DNA of 63,859 nt. It comes from Chloroflexota bacterium (GTDB lineage: Bacteria; Chloroflexota; Dehalococcoidia; JACPQD01). Within the stretch, counting starts at the first letter, position 1, and each line of letters begins with the position of its first letter. The notes under the pieces were generated by a model, which was not told the DNA's origin, ran no database searches, and worked only from the letters and a program-made list of their open reading frames with translations. The stretch spans positions 1 through 63,859 of the forward strand of contig JACPQD010000086.1 in the NCBI GenBank assembly GCA_016190665.1, in the 5' to 3' direction. Positions 41,799 through 50,364 of the stretch are shown piece after piece. The translations under genes and the position numbers were made by a program.

Positions 41799-44045
41799 GT
41801 GGCGAGACCGTGGCAACCCGGCCGTCGAATGCGGAGAATCCTGCGCATACTGGGTATGCTGCCCTTTGTTTCGGGGATAGTGGCAATCCTGCGCCGATTC
41901 GGTCTCGTGCCCGTTGCGGGCACAATGGGAATCGTAAGCGTGGCGGTTATCCTGGCCACGCTGCTCTCTTCGGGCGCCCTGGAGATAGGGGGATACAGGC
42001 TGACGCTGGGGACCACTGACGCCACGCCTGCGCCGACGGCGGCGCCGCCGCCCACACCTGCACCGCCCACGCCTGTGCCGCCCACACCTACGCCGGTTCC
42101 TCCGACGGCCACGCGCGTCCCACCCACCGCAACGCCCGTACCGCCGACGTCCGCGCCGGCCCCTACTGCCACACCCGTTCCCCCGACAGCCACGCCAGCA
42201 CCGCCAACGGCCACGTCAGTGGCGCCGACGGCGACACCCGCGCCGCCGACCGCAACCTCGGTTCCTACGTCCGTACCCACTCTCGTGCCGCCCACGGCGA
42301 CATCTGTGCCTCCTACGCCTGCACCGCCCACGGCGACGCCGGTCCCGCCCGCGGTAATGCCCGTTCCACCTACGTCCACCCCTGCGCCGACGGTGATGCC
42401 GACCGCAACCTCGGCCCCTACGTCCGTGCCTGCGCCGACCGTGATACCCACGACGACGCCGGCCCCCGAGCCCACGCTTGCGCCGACGGTGATGCCGACC
42501 GCAACCTCGGCCCCTACGTCCGTGCCTGTGCCGACGGTGATGCCCACGACGACGCCGGCCCCCGGGCCCACGCTTGCGCCGACCTCGATGCCCACGGCCA
42601 CGCCTGTACCGCCTACGGCCACGCCGGTCGCAACGGCGGCGATGCCGGCACCGTCGACGCCCACGCCAGCGCCTACGGTGATGCCGACCGCAACCCCGGT
42701 GCCTACATCCACGCCGACGCTTGTGTCCGCACCGGCGCCCACCGTGACGCCGACGGCAACGTCGGTGCCAGAGGTGGCTGAGATACCCACGGCAACGCCG
42801 GCCGCTACGTCCACGCCCGCACCAACGGCCACGGCCACTGCTGTCGCTGTTGCGACGTCGACGCCGCTACCAACGGCCACGGCCACTGCTGTCGCTGTTG
42901 CGACGTCGACGCCGCTACCAACGGCCACGGACACTGCTGTCGCTGTTGCGACGTCGACGCCGATACCAACGGCCACGGCCACTTCTGTCGCCGTTGCGAC
43001 GTCGACCCCGCTACCCACGGCCACGGCCACTTCTGTCGCCACCGCGACGTGGACGCCGATACCAACGGCCACCCCCACTTCCGCCGCCACTGCGACCTCG
43101 ACGCTGGTGCCCACGCCATCGCCAACGTCAGTGCCCTGGTGGTGGGTAGAGCCCACACCAACACCGATAGGAGGGGTGATTCCGACGGCAACGCCCTGGT
43201 GGGTGGTAGTGCCCACGCCCACGCCCTGGTGGTTGGCGACGTCCACGCCGACGCCCTGGTCGCTAACACCCACACCAACCTCAACAAGCTGGTGGCTAAC
43301 GCCTACGGCAACGTCAACAAGCTGGTGGCTAACGCCCACGGCAACGTCAACAGCATGGTGGTTGACACCGACGGCTACGCCCACGGGGTCCCCGGCGCTA
43401 ACTCCAACCCCGACAGCGACGGCGTGGTCATGGCTGACACCGACGCGGACGGCCACGCCCATGCCTGATATCACGCCGACGCCACTGGTGAGCATCACGT
43501 TGAAACAAGGCTGGAACCTCATCTCCACGCCTGGGCAACTAGTGGACCCCTCCCTCAGGGCCGTGCTTGATGGAATGGCCGACAAGGTGTACCACATCAG
43601 AGCCAGTGGCGTGTGGGACTACGCCGTATACCTCGGTGGGGACTGGGTGGGCGACCTGAAGAAAATCGAGCCGGGCAAGTCCTACTGGGTTCGCTCCGCC
43701 ACCGGAGGCAGGCTGGTCTTCAACCTTTCCCCGAAAAATCAGGGCCCGTCTGCCCCGTCGTACGAGCTGGGCGAGGGATGGAACATGATCGGGTACGTCT
43801 CAGACACGGCATCAATGCCAGTGGACACTTACCTGGCCAGCCTGCTGGGCAAATGGATAACCTTGTATCGAAATTATGGGGCAGCGGGTTGGGAGGTCGC
43901 CACACCCGGCGGCTTTGGGTTCAAGGACGTGGAGCTTGGACAGGGCTACTTGATATATCTGCTTTCAGAGGGGACTCTGACACCTCCCCTCACGCCGTCA
44001 GTCCCAAGAGCTGCCGCATCATCTACCGGAGGCGAAGCAGGATAG
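41799..44045 (+). CDS. Membrane-anchored Thr/Pro stalk protein with shared C-terminal domain
   Basis: A 748-aa protein. The basic N-terminus (RPWQPGRRMRRILRIL) is followed by a hydrophobic segment around 38-62 (VAGTMGIVSVAVILATLL) that may anchor it. Residues about 75-565 are almost only Thr, Pro, Ala, Val and Ser, encoded partly by 96-base and 48-base tandem repeats, and would form an extended, possibly glycosylated stalk. The C-terminal domain spans 570-728 (QGWNLISTPGQLVDPSLRAV ... GWNMIGYVS ... SEGTLTP). Unlike its neighbours it continues 20 residues (to SSTGGEAG). The GTG start follows GGGGAGG. It would display the terminal domain far from the cell. Confidence 0.85.
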   Translation: MARPWQPGRRMRRILRILGMLPFVSGIVAILRRFGLVPVAGTMGIVSVAVILATLLSSGALEIGGYRLTLGTTDATPAPTAAPPPTPAPPTPVPPTPTPVPPTATRVPPTATPVPPTSAPAPTATPVPPTATPAPPTATSVAPTATPAPPTATSVPTSVPTLVPPTATSVPPTPAPPTATPVPPAVMPVPPTSTPAPTVMPTATSAPTSVPAPTVIPTTTPAPEPTLAPTVMPTATSAPTSVPVPTVMPTTTPAPGPTLAPTSMPTATPVPPTATPVATAAMPAPSTPTPAPTVMPTATPVPTSTPTLVSAPAPTVTPTATSVPEVAEIPTATPAATSTPAPTATATAVAVATSTPLPTATATAVAVATSTPLPTATDTAVAVATSTPIPTATATSVAVATSTPLPTATATSVATATWTPIPTATPTSAATATSTLVPTPSPTSVPWWWVEPTPTPIGGVIPTATPWWVVVPTPTPWWLATSTPTPWSLTPTPTSTSWWLTPTATSTSWWLTPTATSTAWWLTPTATPTGSPALTPTPTATAWSWLTPTRTATPMPDITPTPLVSITLKQGWNLISTPGQLVDPSLRAVLDGMADKVYHIRASGVWDYAVYLGGDWVGDLKKIEPGKSYWVRSATGGRLVFNLSPKNQGPSAPSYELGEGWNMIGYVSDTASMPVDTYLASLLGKWITLYRNYGAAGWEVATPGGFGFKDVELGQGYLIYLLSEGTLTPPLTPSVPRAAASSTGGEAG
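42387..42578 (+). repeat. 96-bp tandem duplication in the stalk gene
   Basis: Two adjacent 96-base units (32 codons) beginning CCGACGGTGATGCCGACCGC differ at only a few positions, showing recent expansion of the Thr/Pro stalk. Confidence 0.85.
42826..43068 (+). repeat. 48-bp tandem repeat in the stalk gene, about five units
   Basis: Each unit encodes TATAVAVATSTPLPTA or a close variant. The first three units are nearly identical and the later two are diverged. Confidence 0.85.
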
Positions 44046-44500
44046 GCAACGCCAGTCGGTTTCTGTGGAGGTCCGGGAACCCGGAGTGTTCCCGGTTGAA
44101 AGTCCGAAGGGGTTTCCTCTTCGGACTTCTTTGTGGGACGCCTGCGCTGCTGGCGGATCGCTTGACAACCCCCTGGGCGGATGTTAGCATACCGGCGTCA
44201 CACGAAAAGCGTCGGTCATTCGATCTGAATGGAGTGTATGTAGGAACGAGGAGACGACTTCAGGCAGTCCTCGCCGGTACTGGCGTTGTAAAGGGCGGAG
44301 GTCATTAATGCAGGCCGAACTGTTTTCCAAAATCGAGCAGTTCGGCTTGGGTCTTTTCAGGCGGAGAGTGCCTTCAATGAACCGGGAGATGCCGGCCAAG
44401 CAGGTCGGATTTCCCGACGCATCGGGATCCCGAAGAAGTCGGGACCTCGCGCGAGAAAGTTTGTCCTTATTGGCACTTCAACCGCGCGCTCGGAAAGACA
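44046..44500. other. Gap after the surface cluster
   Basis: Contains the double hairpin and then the second copy of dispersed repeat R1. The open frame through it is repeat-derived. Confidence 0.6.
44073..44133 (+). terminator. Double hairpin terminator after the surface cluster
   Basis: CCGGGAAC/GTTCCCGG (44073-44095) is followed by AGTCCGAAG/CTTCGGACT (44101-44127) and TCTTTGT. A plausible intrinsic terminator closing the surface cluster. Confidence 0.65.
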
Positions 44501-44510
44501 GGGATGAGGG
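44377..44510 (+). repeat. Dispersed repeat R1, copy 2
   Basis: ATGAACCGGGAGATGCCGGC ... GCGCTCGGAAAGACAGGGATG, matching 16477-16580. It carries an extra block TCCCGACGCATCGGGATCCC and neighbouring bases. It is fused directly to the binding-protein remnant that follows. Confidence 0.75.
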
Positions 44511-45025
44511 CCAGGCCAGGCGGCTGCTCGCTGAGGCTGGCTTCCCCAATGGCTTCACCGCGCCGGTGCACATCCGCAACTGGACGGACTACGTGAGGAT
44601 AGCTGAGTTCATGAAGGACCAACTCGCCAAGGTGGGCATCGAGCTGACCATCGGCGCTCAGGAACTGGCCGTATCCACTGCCCGGCGCCGCAAACTCGAC
44701 TGGGACTCGCTGACTGCGACGGCAGCCGTAGACAACGTCGACCCCGCGGGCGCCAACAAATACTTCCTCAAGGGGAACGACTTCAACTTCTACGACAAAG
44801 AGGTCGATGATCTCTGGCGTAAGCAGGATACCATCATGGACCCCGAGGAGCGCAAGAAGGCGGTCCTCCAAGCCCAGCGACGGTTTCTGGAGGTGTCCGG
44901 CTGGGTGGTTCTGGTATGGACCAAGAACATAACGGGGATGTGGCCCCAGGTGAGGAATCTCAAGCCCGCCATGGGCCAGTACTCCAACCTGAAGCACGAG
45001 AACACCTGGCTAGCAAGGCGTGCCT
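44501..45025 (+). pseudogene. C-terminal remnant of a second peptide-type ABC binding protein
   Basis: From QARRLLAEAGFPNGFTAPVH the frame follows the last third of an SBP_bac_5 protein: FMKDQLAKVGIELTIGAQEL, DPAGANKYFLKGNDFNFYDK, DPEERKKAVLQAQRRFLEVS and the closing KHENTWLARR. There is no N-terminal domain or signal peptide; repeat R1 replaces them. The normal stop codon after WLAR is also lost, and the frame runs on to 45219 through unrelated sequence. It is a relic, the second C-terminal stump of this family in the window. Confidence 0.8.
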
Positions 45026-45291
45026 TGCCCTCACGTCTCCCCGGCGCGCCGTGGCGTGGGGGCGGGCCTCTGGCTCCTAGGCATAGCAGGTTATGCGACT
45101 ACAGCGTGGTGAAGGGGCTTGTCCCAGTTCGGAGGAGGCGGCGGGAGACGAGCCGCCCGGCCAACGGCTCTTGCATCAGTGATCACTATTTCAGCCCTCT
45201 TGCGGGACGGGGGAGGTAACGGCCAGCGGAAATTGACGGGCGACGTGTGGGCAGGCGGGCAAACAGGCTTAGCGGGCGCACAGGCCCGCCC

Positions 45292-45540
45292 TTACTCGCG
45301 CGCCTTCCTGGCCAGCCACATCATCAGCCCTCCCCATGCCGTCAGCCAGAAGCCGAGCAGGCGGATCATCGCATCGGACTGACAGAAGAAGTCGTGCATC
45401 AAGCGGTCCGCCGGCCCGGGATAGAAGAAGCGGAGCCGGCTTTCCCAGACGCGGAACAGCAGTCGCGGCTGAATAAGCAGCATCAGACCTCTCAGCGCGA
45501 GCAGGAATCCCAGGACGTAGCCGATCCGTCTTGCCACCAT
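45292..45540 (-). CDS. Small two-helix membrane protein
   Basis: An 82-aa protein with two hydrophobic segments (IGYVLGFLLALRGLMLLI and MIRLLGFWLTAWGGLMMWLA) separated by an aromatic, basic loop (FRVWESRLRFFYPGPADRLM). The ATG lies eight bases after GGGAAG. I do not recognise the family. Codon use and the two clean helices suggest it is real, but there is no operon context to support a role. Confidence 0.55.
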   Translation of the reverse strand: MVARRIGYVLGFLLALRGLMLLIQPRLLFRVWESRLRFFYPGPADRLMHDFFCQSDAMIRLLGFWLTAWGGLMMWLARKARE

Positions 45541-45851
45541 CGATTCTACTTCCCAGCGGAAACCCCGGTTTGGCCTCAGTAGCCCTTATTTTCTTTGTAC
45601 ACCCTATCGGCGCGGCGGGCATCCGCCGGTCTGCCTATTTCTGCTGACAAAGGCGAGCTGTGCCGGAAGATCGGGACTCTAACGACCGTTGCCCCCAAAC
45701 CGACGCCGAAAGCCCGACCAACGCCCAACCCCCAGCCGTCTCACAGCTGAGCTGGGTGTGGACACCCCCAAGGTGCACTGCCGACCGTGCGGGCGAGCCG
45801 ATCCAATGGAGCCCCGGCTGGATGCGGAAGCTGGCCTACTGTGTGATCCGG
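45541..45851. other. Gap without recognised features
   Basis: Nothing beyond possible upstream signals of the small membrane protein is recognised here. Confidence 0.5.
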
Positions 45852-47393
45852 TTAGGACTTCGACCACTTGGCCGCCTGCTTCGCCAACTCAAAGTCGAGA
45901 TGGATCGACCGGCTGTTCAGGACGTCCATCGCTGCTTTGGCAATCTTACCCTGATACTGTTCTGGGCCGAAAATGTAGCTCTTGAACCTGAATTCCTCGT
46001 ATCCAGACATCCAGCCGGCTACGGGGTACAACGCATCCAATTCAACGAGTGGAACGCCGGGAGCCAGCCTAATCATACTGCGCCTAGCAGTCTTATCGAT
46101 GCTGGGTGCGGGCGGGAAGTCGATGCAGACGCAGGCCTGGTCCTCCTCGATCCCTGCCTGGCGTTCGATGGCCGTCTCGACCTCTTGAGTGGCTATTGCG
46201 TCGGCCCCGAGCTTGACCCACTCGGTCTTCGAGATAGCGTCCGTTAGGGTTGCGCCACTTACCACCAAGACCCTCTTGGGCAGCCGCCGATTACATATGC
46301 AGTCGGCTATATCCCGCAACTCTTGCTGTCGCATAGACTGGCTCAGTGTAGTGCTGTCGTCAAGCCGCAGAAACCCGACTGCTGACTTCAGGTCTGCGTC
46401 ACCGAGCCGGATGGATCTGTCGCGGGCCAGTCTAAAGAGGCGAACGAGTTGGCGAAAGGAGGATCTGACCTTGTGATGGTGATACATGGACGAGAAAAGC
46501 ACCATCTTGTCGAAGAGTAGCTGCTCCAGCACTGTGGCGCCAGCGATATCCATGCAAAGCTTCGGCTCTTCCCCTGCCTCCTCGTACACGTCTAGGGATA
46601 CGGCGACTCGATCGATATCGACAGAGGTCTTGAGACCAGAGAAATACCCATCACGTATGATATAGTCGAACTTGTCTGCGTCGAACGGGCCATTTACAAA
46701 CCCCGCTACGTACTTCGGATATTCGCTGGCCAGCCCCAAGATCATCAACCCCACTCGCTCAAGGTTGATCTTTCCAAGGTCACACAGGAGACCTTCCTGG
46801 CTTGCACTGTACAAAGTTCGGATATCGTCCCAAAGCTGCTTGAATCGAGGTGAGGTCACGATGAAATACGATAGCATCTCGTGGCCCGCCGCGTCATGAA
46901 AAGTCTCTTGGTCCTCCATCCTGACATCCTGGAGTTCGGGGGAAAGCTTGTCATAGACCCACTCGGAGGCATGGCTGAAGGGACCGTGGCCGCAGTCGTG
47001 AAGCAGGCAGGCAAGTCTGACCTCAGCGATCTGGGAGTTTTCGATGAACACCGTTGGCTTCTTCTCGTTTATCGCCCGCATCATCCGGTCTGCGACGATG
47101 GTGCATCCCAGACTGTGCTCGAAGCGGGTGTGTGTGGCGGAGGGATAAGTGAGGAGAGTGAGAGCAGTTTGGTGGACACCTCGGAGACGTTGCAGAAGAG
47201 GACTATCGATTACGTTTACTTCGTGCTTGTAGAATCGGTGAAAACCAAATGGCGCATCACGTACTATCTTGTTGTCCCGGATGTATCGAGGTTCGTAAGA
47301 GGCCAGAATTTCCGTTAGCCAGTTGTTAACCTCTTCCCTTAGTTTGTTCGTCTGCTCCTTCAGCGGATGCCCGGATGAGCTTTGCAAAGTCAT
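45852..47393 (-). CDS. HD-domain phosphohydrolase (SAMHD1/dGTPase-like)
   Basis: A 513-aa cytoplasmic metal-dependent phosphohydrolase. HTRFEHSLGC (first His), LLHDCGHGPFSHASEWVYDK (HD pair with the FSH motif) and FDADKFDYIIRDGYFSG (final Asp) give the H...HD...D site and the lineage-specific D-x-x-D-Y-x-x-R-D motif of SAMHD1/YdhJ-type HD proteins, which hydrolyse dNTPs or related nucleotides. The N-terminal 30 residues are charged. The start lies 68 bases inside the upstream gene, so translation is coupled to it. Nucleotide hydrolases of this type include anti-phage dNTP-depleting enzymes; whether this one is metabolic or defensive cannot be told from sequence. Confidence 0.88.
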   Translation of the reverse strand: MTLQSSSGHPLKEQTNKLREEVNNWLTEILASYEPRYIRDNKIVRDAPFGFHRFYKHEVNVIDSPLLQRLRGVHQTALTLLTYPSATHTRFEHSLGCTIVADRMMRAINEKKPTVFIENSQIAEVRLACLLHDCGHGPFSHASEWVYDKLSPELQDVRMEDQETFHDAAGHEMLSYFIVTSPRFKQLWDDIRTLYSASQEGLLCDLGKINLERVGLMILGLASEYPKYVAGFVNGPFDADKFDYIIRDGYFSGLKTSVDIDRVAVSLDVYEEAGEEPKLCMDIAGATVLEQLLFDKMVLFSSMYHHHKVRSSFRQLVRLFRLARDRSIRLGDADLKSAVGFLRLDDSTTLSQSMRQQELRDIADCICNRRLPKRVLVVSGATLTDAISKTEWVKLGADAIATQEVETAIERQAGIEEDQACVCIDFPPAPSIDKTARRSMIRLAPGVPLVELDALYPVAGWMSGYEEFRFKSYIFGPEQYQGKIAKAAMDVLNSRSIHLDFELAKQAAKWSKS

Positions 47394-47790
47394 TCGACAG
47401 CTTCTCCAGATCCCTCAGTTCGTCAGCACTGAGACGGGATTTCATCCCCTCCTTGATTTGGCGGCTGGTGTCCGGTTCAATTCGAAGGAAACGGTAGTCA
47501 TGGTTCTCGACCGTGACCAGCTGAAAAGCCCCCAGGGCGAAAAGAACCTCTTCAATCCCTTTCGAAACGCAGGATTTTCCCGCTCTTTCGAAGTACAGGC
47601 TTCCCAACCAATCCGGGTATGTTACCGAAAGCTTGCAGAACGCGTCGAAGACCTTGTCTCTCGGCATCCGCGTGGGCAATGAGTGTAGGCTGAATGAAGC
47701 CAGAACGGCCTCGGTGACGCGTGCGCGCCATTGCGAAGGCGTTAGGCCCTTGGCGGGCCCACTCTCTGCTGCCAGCCGGCCATTTGCCAT
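47326..47790 (-). CDS. Hypothetical protein coupled to the HD hydrolase
   Basis: A 154-aa soluble protein, mostly helical, with TPSQWRARVTEAVLASFSLH near the start and YPDWLGSLYFERAGKSCVSK in the middle. The second half is charged (EGMKSRLSADELRDLEKLSN). I do not recognise the family. The ATG follows AAGGAGGAGCG, and a near-consensus promoter lies about 30 bases upstream. The 68-base overlap with the HD gene indicates a two-gene unit and a probable partner or regulator of the hydrolase. Confidence 0.7.
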   Translation of the reverse strand: MANGRLAAESGPAKGLTPSQWRARVTEAVLASFSLHSLPTRMPRDKVFDAFCKLSVTYPDWLGSLYFERAGKSCVSKGIEEVLFALGAFQLVTVENHDYRFLRIEPDTSRQIKEGMKSRLSADELRDLEKLSNDFAKLIRASAEGADEQTKGRG

Positions 47791-47817
47791 GTGTTCGCTC
47801 CTCCTTCGTTTTCACGC

Positions 47818-47846
47818 GTTATACACCAATGTCGCGGAAATGTCAA
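47818..47846 (-). promoter_or_regulatory. Promoter of the HD hydrolase operon
   Basis: On the minus strand TTGACA, 17 bases, TATAAC, 28 bases before the start codon of the 154-aa gene. Confidence 0.75.
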
Positions 47847-48166
47847 CCCCGCCAAGTCACAGGGTGAAGCTTCCGTCTTAGCAGAACACCAGACCTTACA
47901 CTTCAGGGATTTCATCTGTTCGCCCGCCGTGGATATCTCATAGTAGCTAAGATTGCGTCAAGAAGTCATAAAACTGGAGCGCCCGAAATTACACATTGGT
48001 AACGTCTTTCCGGGGCCAAGATATGCTTGGATCGTGGGATCACGCGAACACGAAACACAGAGTGGTCCACATGAGGCTCGCCGCCGCTGGGACAGGCATA
48101 GTAGGACGCGGCGCGGCTGTTCCGCTGAGGCAGCGTGGCCCCCGCCGGCAGCCCGTCATGCGGCCC
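47847..48166. other. Gap without recognised genes
   Basis: Apart from the HD operon promoter at its left edge nothing is recognised. No hairpin with a T-run was seen after the mutase gene. Confidence 0.45.
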
Positions 48167-49849
48167 CTATATCCTCGTCGTCTCCTGGTACTCCCCGAAG
48201 ACCTCGCGGAGGACTTGGCAGATCTCTCCCAGCGTGGCGTAGGACTTGACCGCCTCCAGGAAGGCCGGCATCAGGCTGGCGCCCTCATCTTTGGCCGCGG
48301 CGCGCACCCTTTCCAGCCTCGCGGTCACGGCCGCGTTGTCCCGTTTACGACGCAACTCCGCCACCCGGGCGCGCTGGACCTCGCCCACCTTCGGATCGAC
48401 TCGTTGGAACTCTATCCCGGCCTTCTCCTCGATGGCAAAGCTGTTGACGCCCACCACGATCTTCTTGCCTTCCTCGACCTCCTGCTGGTGGCGGTAGGCG
48501 GCGTTCTGAATCTCCTGCTGCAAGTACCCGGACTCGATGGCCTTCACCGGCCCGCCCATAGCCTCGATCTTGGCAATGTAACCGTCAGCCTCTTTCTCGA
48601 TGCGGTCGGTCAAGGCCTCCACATAGTAGGAGCCTCCCAGTGGGTCTACCGTATCGGCGATGCCGCTCTCGAAGGCGATGACCTGCTGCGTGCGCAGCGC
48701 CAACCGGGATGACTGCTCGGTGGGCAGCCCCAGCGCCTCATCGCGGCAGGAGAGCGCCATCGACTGGATGCCGCCGAGCACGGCGGCCATCGCCTGGATG
48801 GTCGTCCTCACGATATTATTGTCGGGCTGCTGCGCCGTCAGGGTGGAGCCGCCGGTCTGCGTGTGCGTCCGGAACATCCACGAGCGCGGGTCCTCAGCCC
48901 CGAAGCGTTCTTTCATGATGCGCGCCCACATGCGCCGCAGGGCGCGGAACTTGGCGACCTCCTCAAAGAAGTTCATGTGGGTATTGAAGATCCAGGAGAT
49001 GCGCGGCGCGAAATCGTCCACATTCAGGCCCGTCCTGACCACCGCCTCTACGTAGGCGATGGCGTTGGCCAGCGTGAAGGCGACCTCCTGCACCGCCGTC
49101 GAGCCCGCCTCGCGGATATGGTAGCCGCTGATGCTGATGCTGTTCCAGCGGGGCGCGTTGCGACCGCAGTAGGCCATGGTATCGGCCACCATTCTCAGAG
49201 AGGGCAAAGGCGGAAAGATATACGTCCCGCGCGCCAGGTATTCCTTCAGCACATCGTTCTGCACGGTACCCTCCAGCTTGCTCGCTGGCACGCCCTGCTT
49301 CTCGGCGACGGCTACGTACATGGCGAGGAGGATGCCGGCGGGGGCGTTGATGGTCATCGAGGTGCTCACCTTGTCCAGCGGTATGCCGTTGAACAGGACC
49401 TCCATATCTGCCAGGGAGTCGATGGCCACGCCCACCTTCCCCACCTCGCCCTCGGCGCGGGGATGGTCCGAGTCGTACCCTATCTGGGTGGGAAGGTCGA
49501 AGGCCACGCTCAGGCCCGTCTGTCCCTGCTCCAGCAGGTACTTGTAGCGCCGGTTGGATTCCTCGGCCGTGCCGAAGCCGGCGTACTGGCGGAAGCTCCA
49601 CGTCCGCCCGCGATACATGTTGGGCTGAATGCCCCTGGTGAAGGGGTACACGCCGGGAAAGCCAAGGTCTCGCGAATATTCGACGTTCGCTATGTCCAGG
49701 GGGGTGTAGAGCGCCTTCACCACCTCTCCGGAGCTGGTAGCGAACGCCGGCTGGCGCTCCGGGAAGCGCGCCACCGTCTTCTTCAGCGTCTCCTCCTCCC
49801 ACTTCCGCGCCTCTTCTCGGATATCTTTCATAGCATCGCGATCACACAT
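48167..49849 (-). CDS. Methylmalonyl-CoA mutase large-subunit family protein
   Basis: A 560-aa catalytic subunit of a B12-dependent acyl-CoA mutase, which interconverts methylmalonyl-CoA and succinyl-CoA or a related branched acyl-CoA pair. [20 protein letters not shown] then [57 protein letters not shown] and [20 protein letters not shown] are hallmark blocks of the TIM barrel. The protein ends after the linker and lacks the C-terminal cobalamin-binding domain, which must be a separate small subunit not in this window. The ATG lies seven bases after GGAGG. Substrate-specific assignment is not safe. Confidence 0.92.
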   Translation of the reverse strand: MCDRDAMKDIREEARKWEEETLKKTVARFPERQPAFATSSGEVVKALYTPLDIANVEYSRDLGFPGVYPFTRGIQPNMYRGRTWSFRQYAGFGTAEESNRRYKYLLEQGQTGLSVAFDLPTQIGYDSDHPRAEGEVGKVGVAIDSLADMEVLFNGIPLDKVSTSMTINAPAGILLAMYVAVAEKQGVPASKLEGTVQNDVLKEYLARGTYIFPPLPSLRMVADTMAYCGRNAPRWNSISISGYHIREAGSTAVQEVAFTLANAIAYVEAVVRTGLNVDDFAPRISWIFNTHMNFFEEVAKFRALRRMWARIMKERFGAEDPRSWMFRTHTQTGGSTLTAQQPDNNIVRTTIQAMAAVLGGIQSMALSCRDEALGLPTEQSSRLALRTQQVIAFESGIADTVDPLGGSYYVEALTDRIEKEADGYIAKIEAMGGPVKAIESGYLQQEIQNAAYRHQQEVEEGKKIVVGVNSFAIEEKAGIEFQRVDPKVGEVQRARVAELRRKRDNAAVTARLERVRAAAKDEGASLMPAFLEAVKSYATLGEICQVLREVFGEYQETTRI

Positions 49850-49893
49850 ATTCAGCCTCCGTCACATGTCGTTGCAGCCGTTGTCTTTGGTCG

Positions 49894-49923
49894 ATGATAT
49901 GCTCAATCATCAGATCATGTCAA
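49894..49923 (-). promoter_or_regulatory. Promoter of the mutase gene
   Basis: On the minus strand TTGACA, 18 bases, TATCAT, about 45 bases upstream of the ATG. Confidence 0.65.
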
Positions 49924-50364
49924 GCCTGCCTGGGATGCGTCACTCTTCCAGGACGGCGCGCCTTGGGCCGGGTCGACTTCCAGGCCGGCGGCTATTGCTC
50001 AGCCCTTCCCCCTAGCGTAGAATTCCTGCAAGGGGTGCAAGATAGAAGTTCGCTTTGCCTCCAGGAAGCTGGAACTATGCTGCCGCTCGCACGACCGGGC
50101 CGCGCGTGACTTGGGTTCCACCGTCGGCCGCAAGTACATCCAGCGCATCAAGATCCTGCACGCTGCAAGAGCTCTTCAAGATCTGCACTTGGTCAAATCC
50201 CTGGGTCTCTTCGAAGGTGGCCAGTGGCCCCGGTTTGACCGCTCCAACGCCCGCTGCGTGAAATCTAAGGTGGCCTTCACGAGACATCTGGCGGTTGGTT
50301 GACCCACTCTCATCCGAGGTGCGGTCGTCGTGTGATTGGTGTTCAGTCATAGGAGGTGGGTAAG
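49924..50364. other. Gap between mutase and ABC importer
   Basis: Contains the decayed RelE-type toxin and, at its right edge, the AGGAGG site of the binding protein. No promoter for the importer was convincingly found. Confidence 0.5.
50039..50302 (+). pseudogene. Decayed RelE/HigB-type killer toxin
   Basis: One frame reads KIEVRFASRKLELCCRSHDR then AARDLGSTVGRKYIQRIKIL and HAARALQDLH, the N-terminal two thirds of a plasmid-maintenance killer (RelE/HigB superfamily) protein. After this the expected GxRxGxWAI and arginine-rich strands are missing, and the frame continues as unrelated sequence to a stop at 50302. No start codon or antitoxin accompanies it. A relic of a toxin-antitoxin module. 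Confidence 0.6.

Noticed and set aside
42826..43068. Tandem repeat considered as CRISPR or satellite
   Set aside because: The 48-base period is in frame and encodes a Thr/Pro stalk unit.
41750..43597. 615-residue minus-strand open frame of Val/Gly/Ala repeats
   Set aside because: It is the antisense of the Thr/Pro stalk; ACG/CCN codons leave no stops on the other strand. It has no ribosome site or recognisable domain.
47996..48712. 238-residue plus-strand frame over the mutase 3' end
   Set aside because: Shadow of the methylmalonyl-CoA mutase gene with no start signal.
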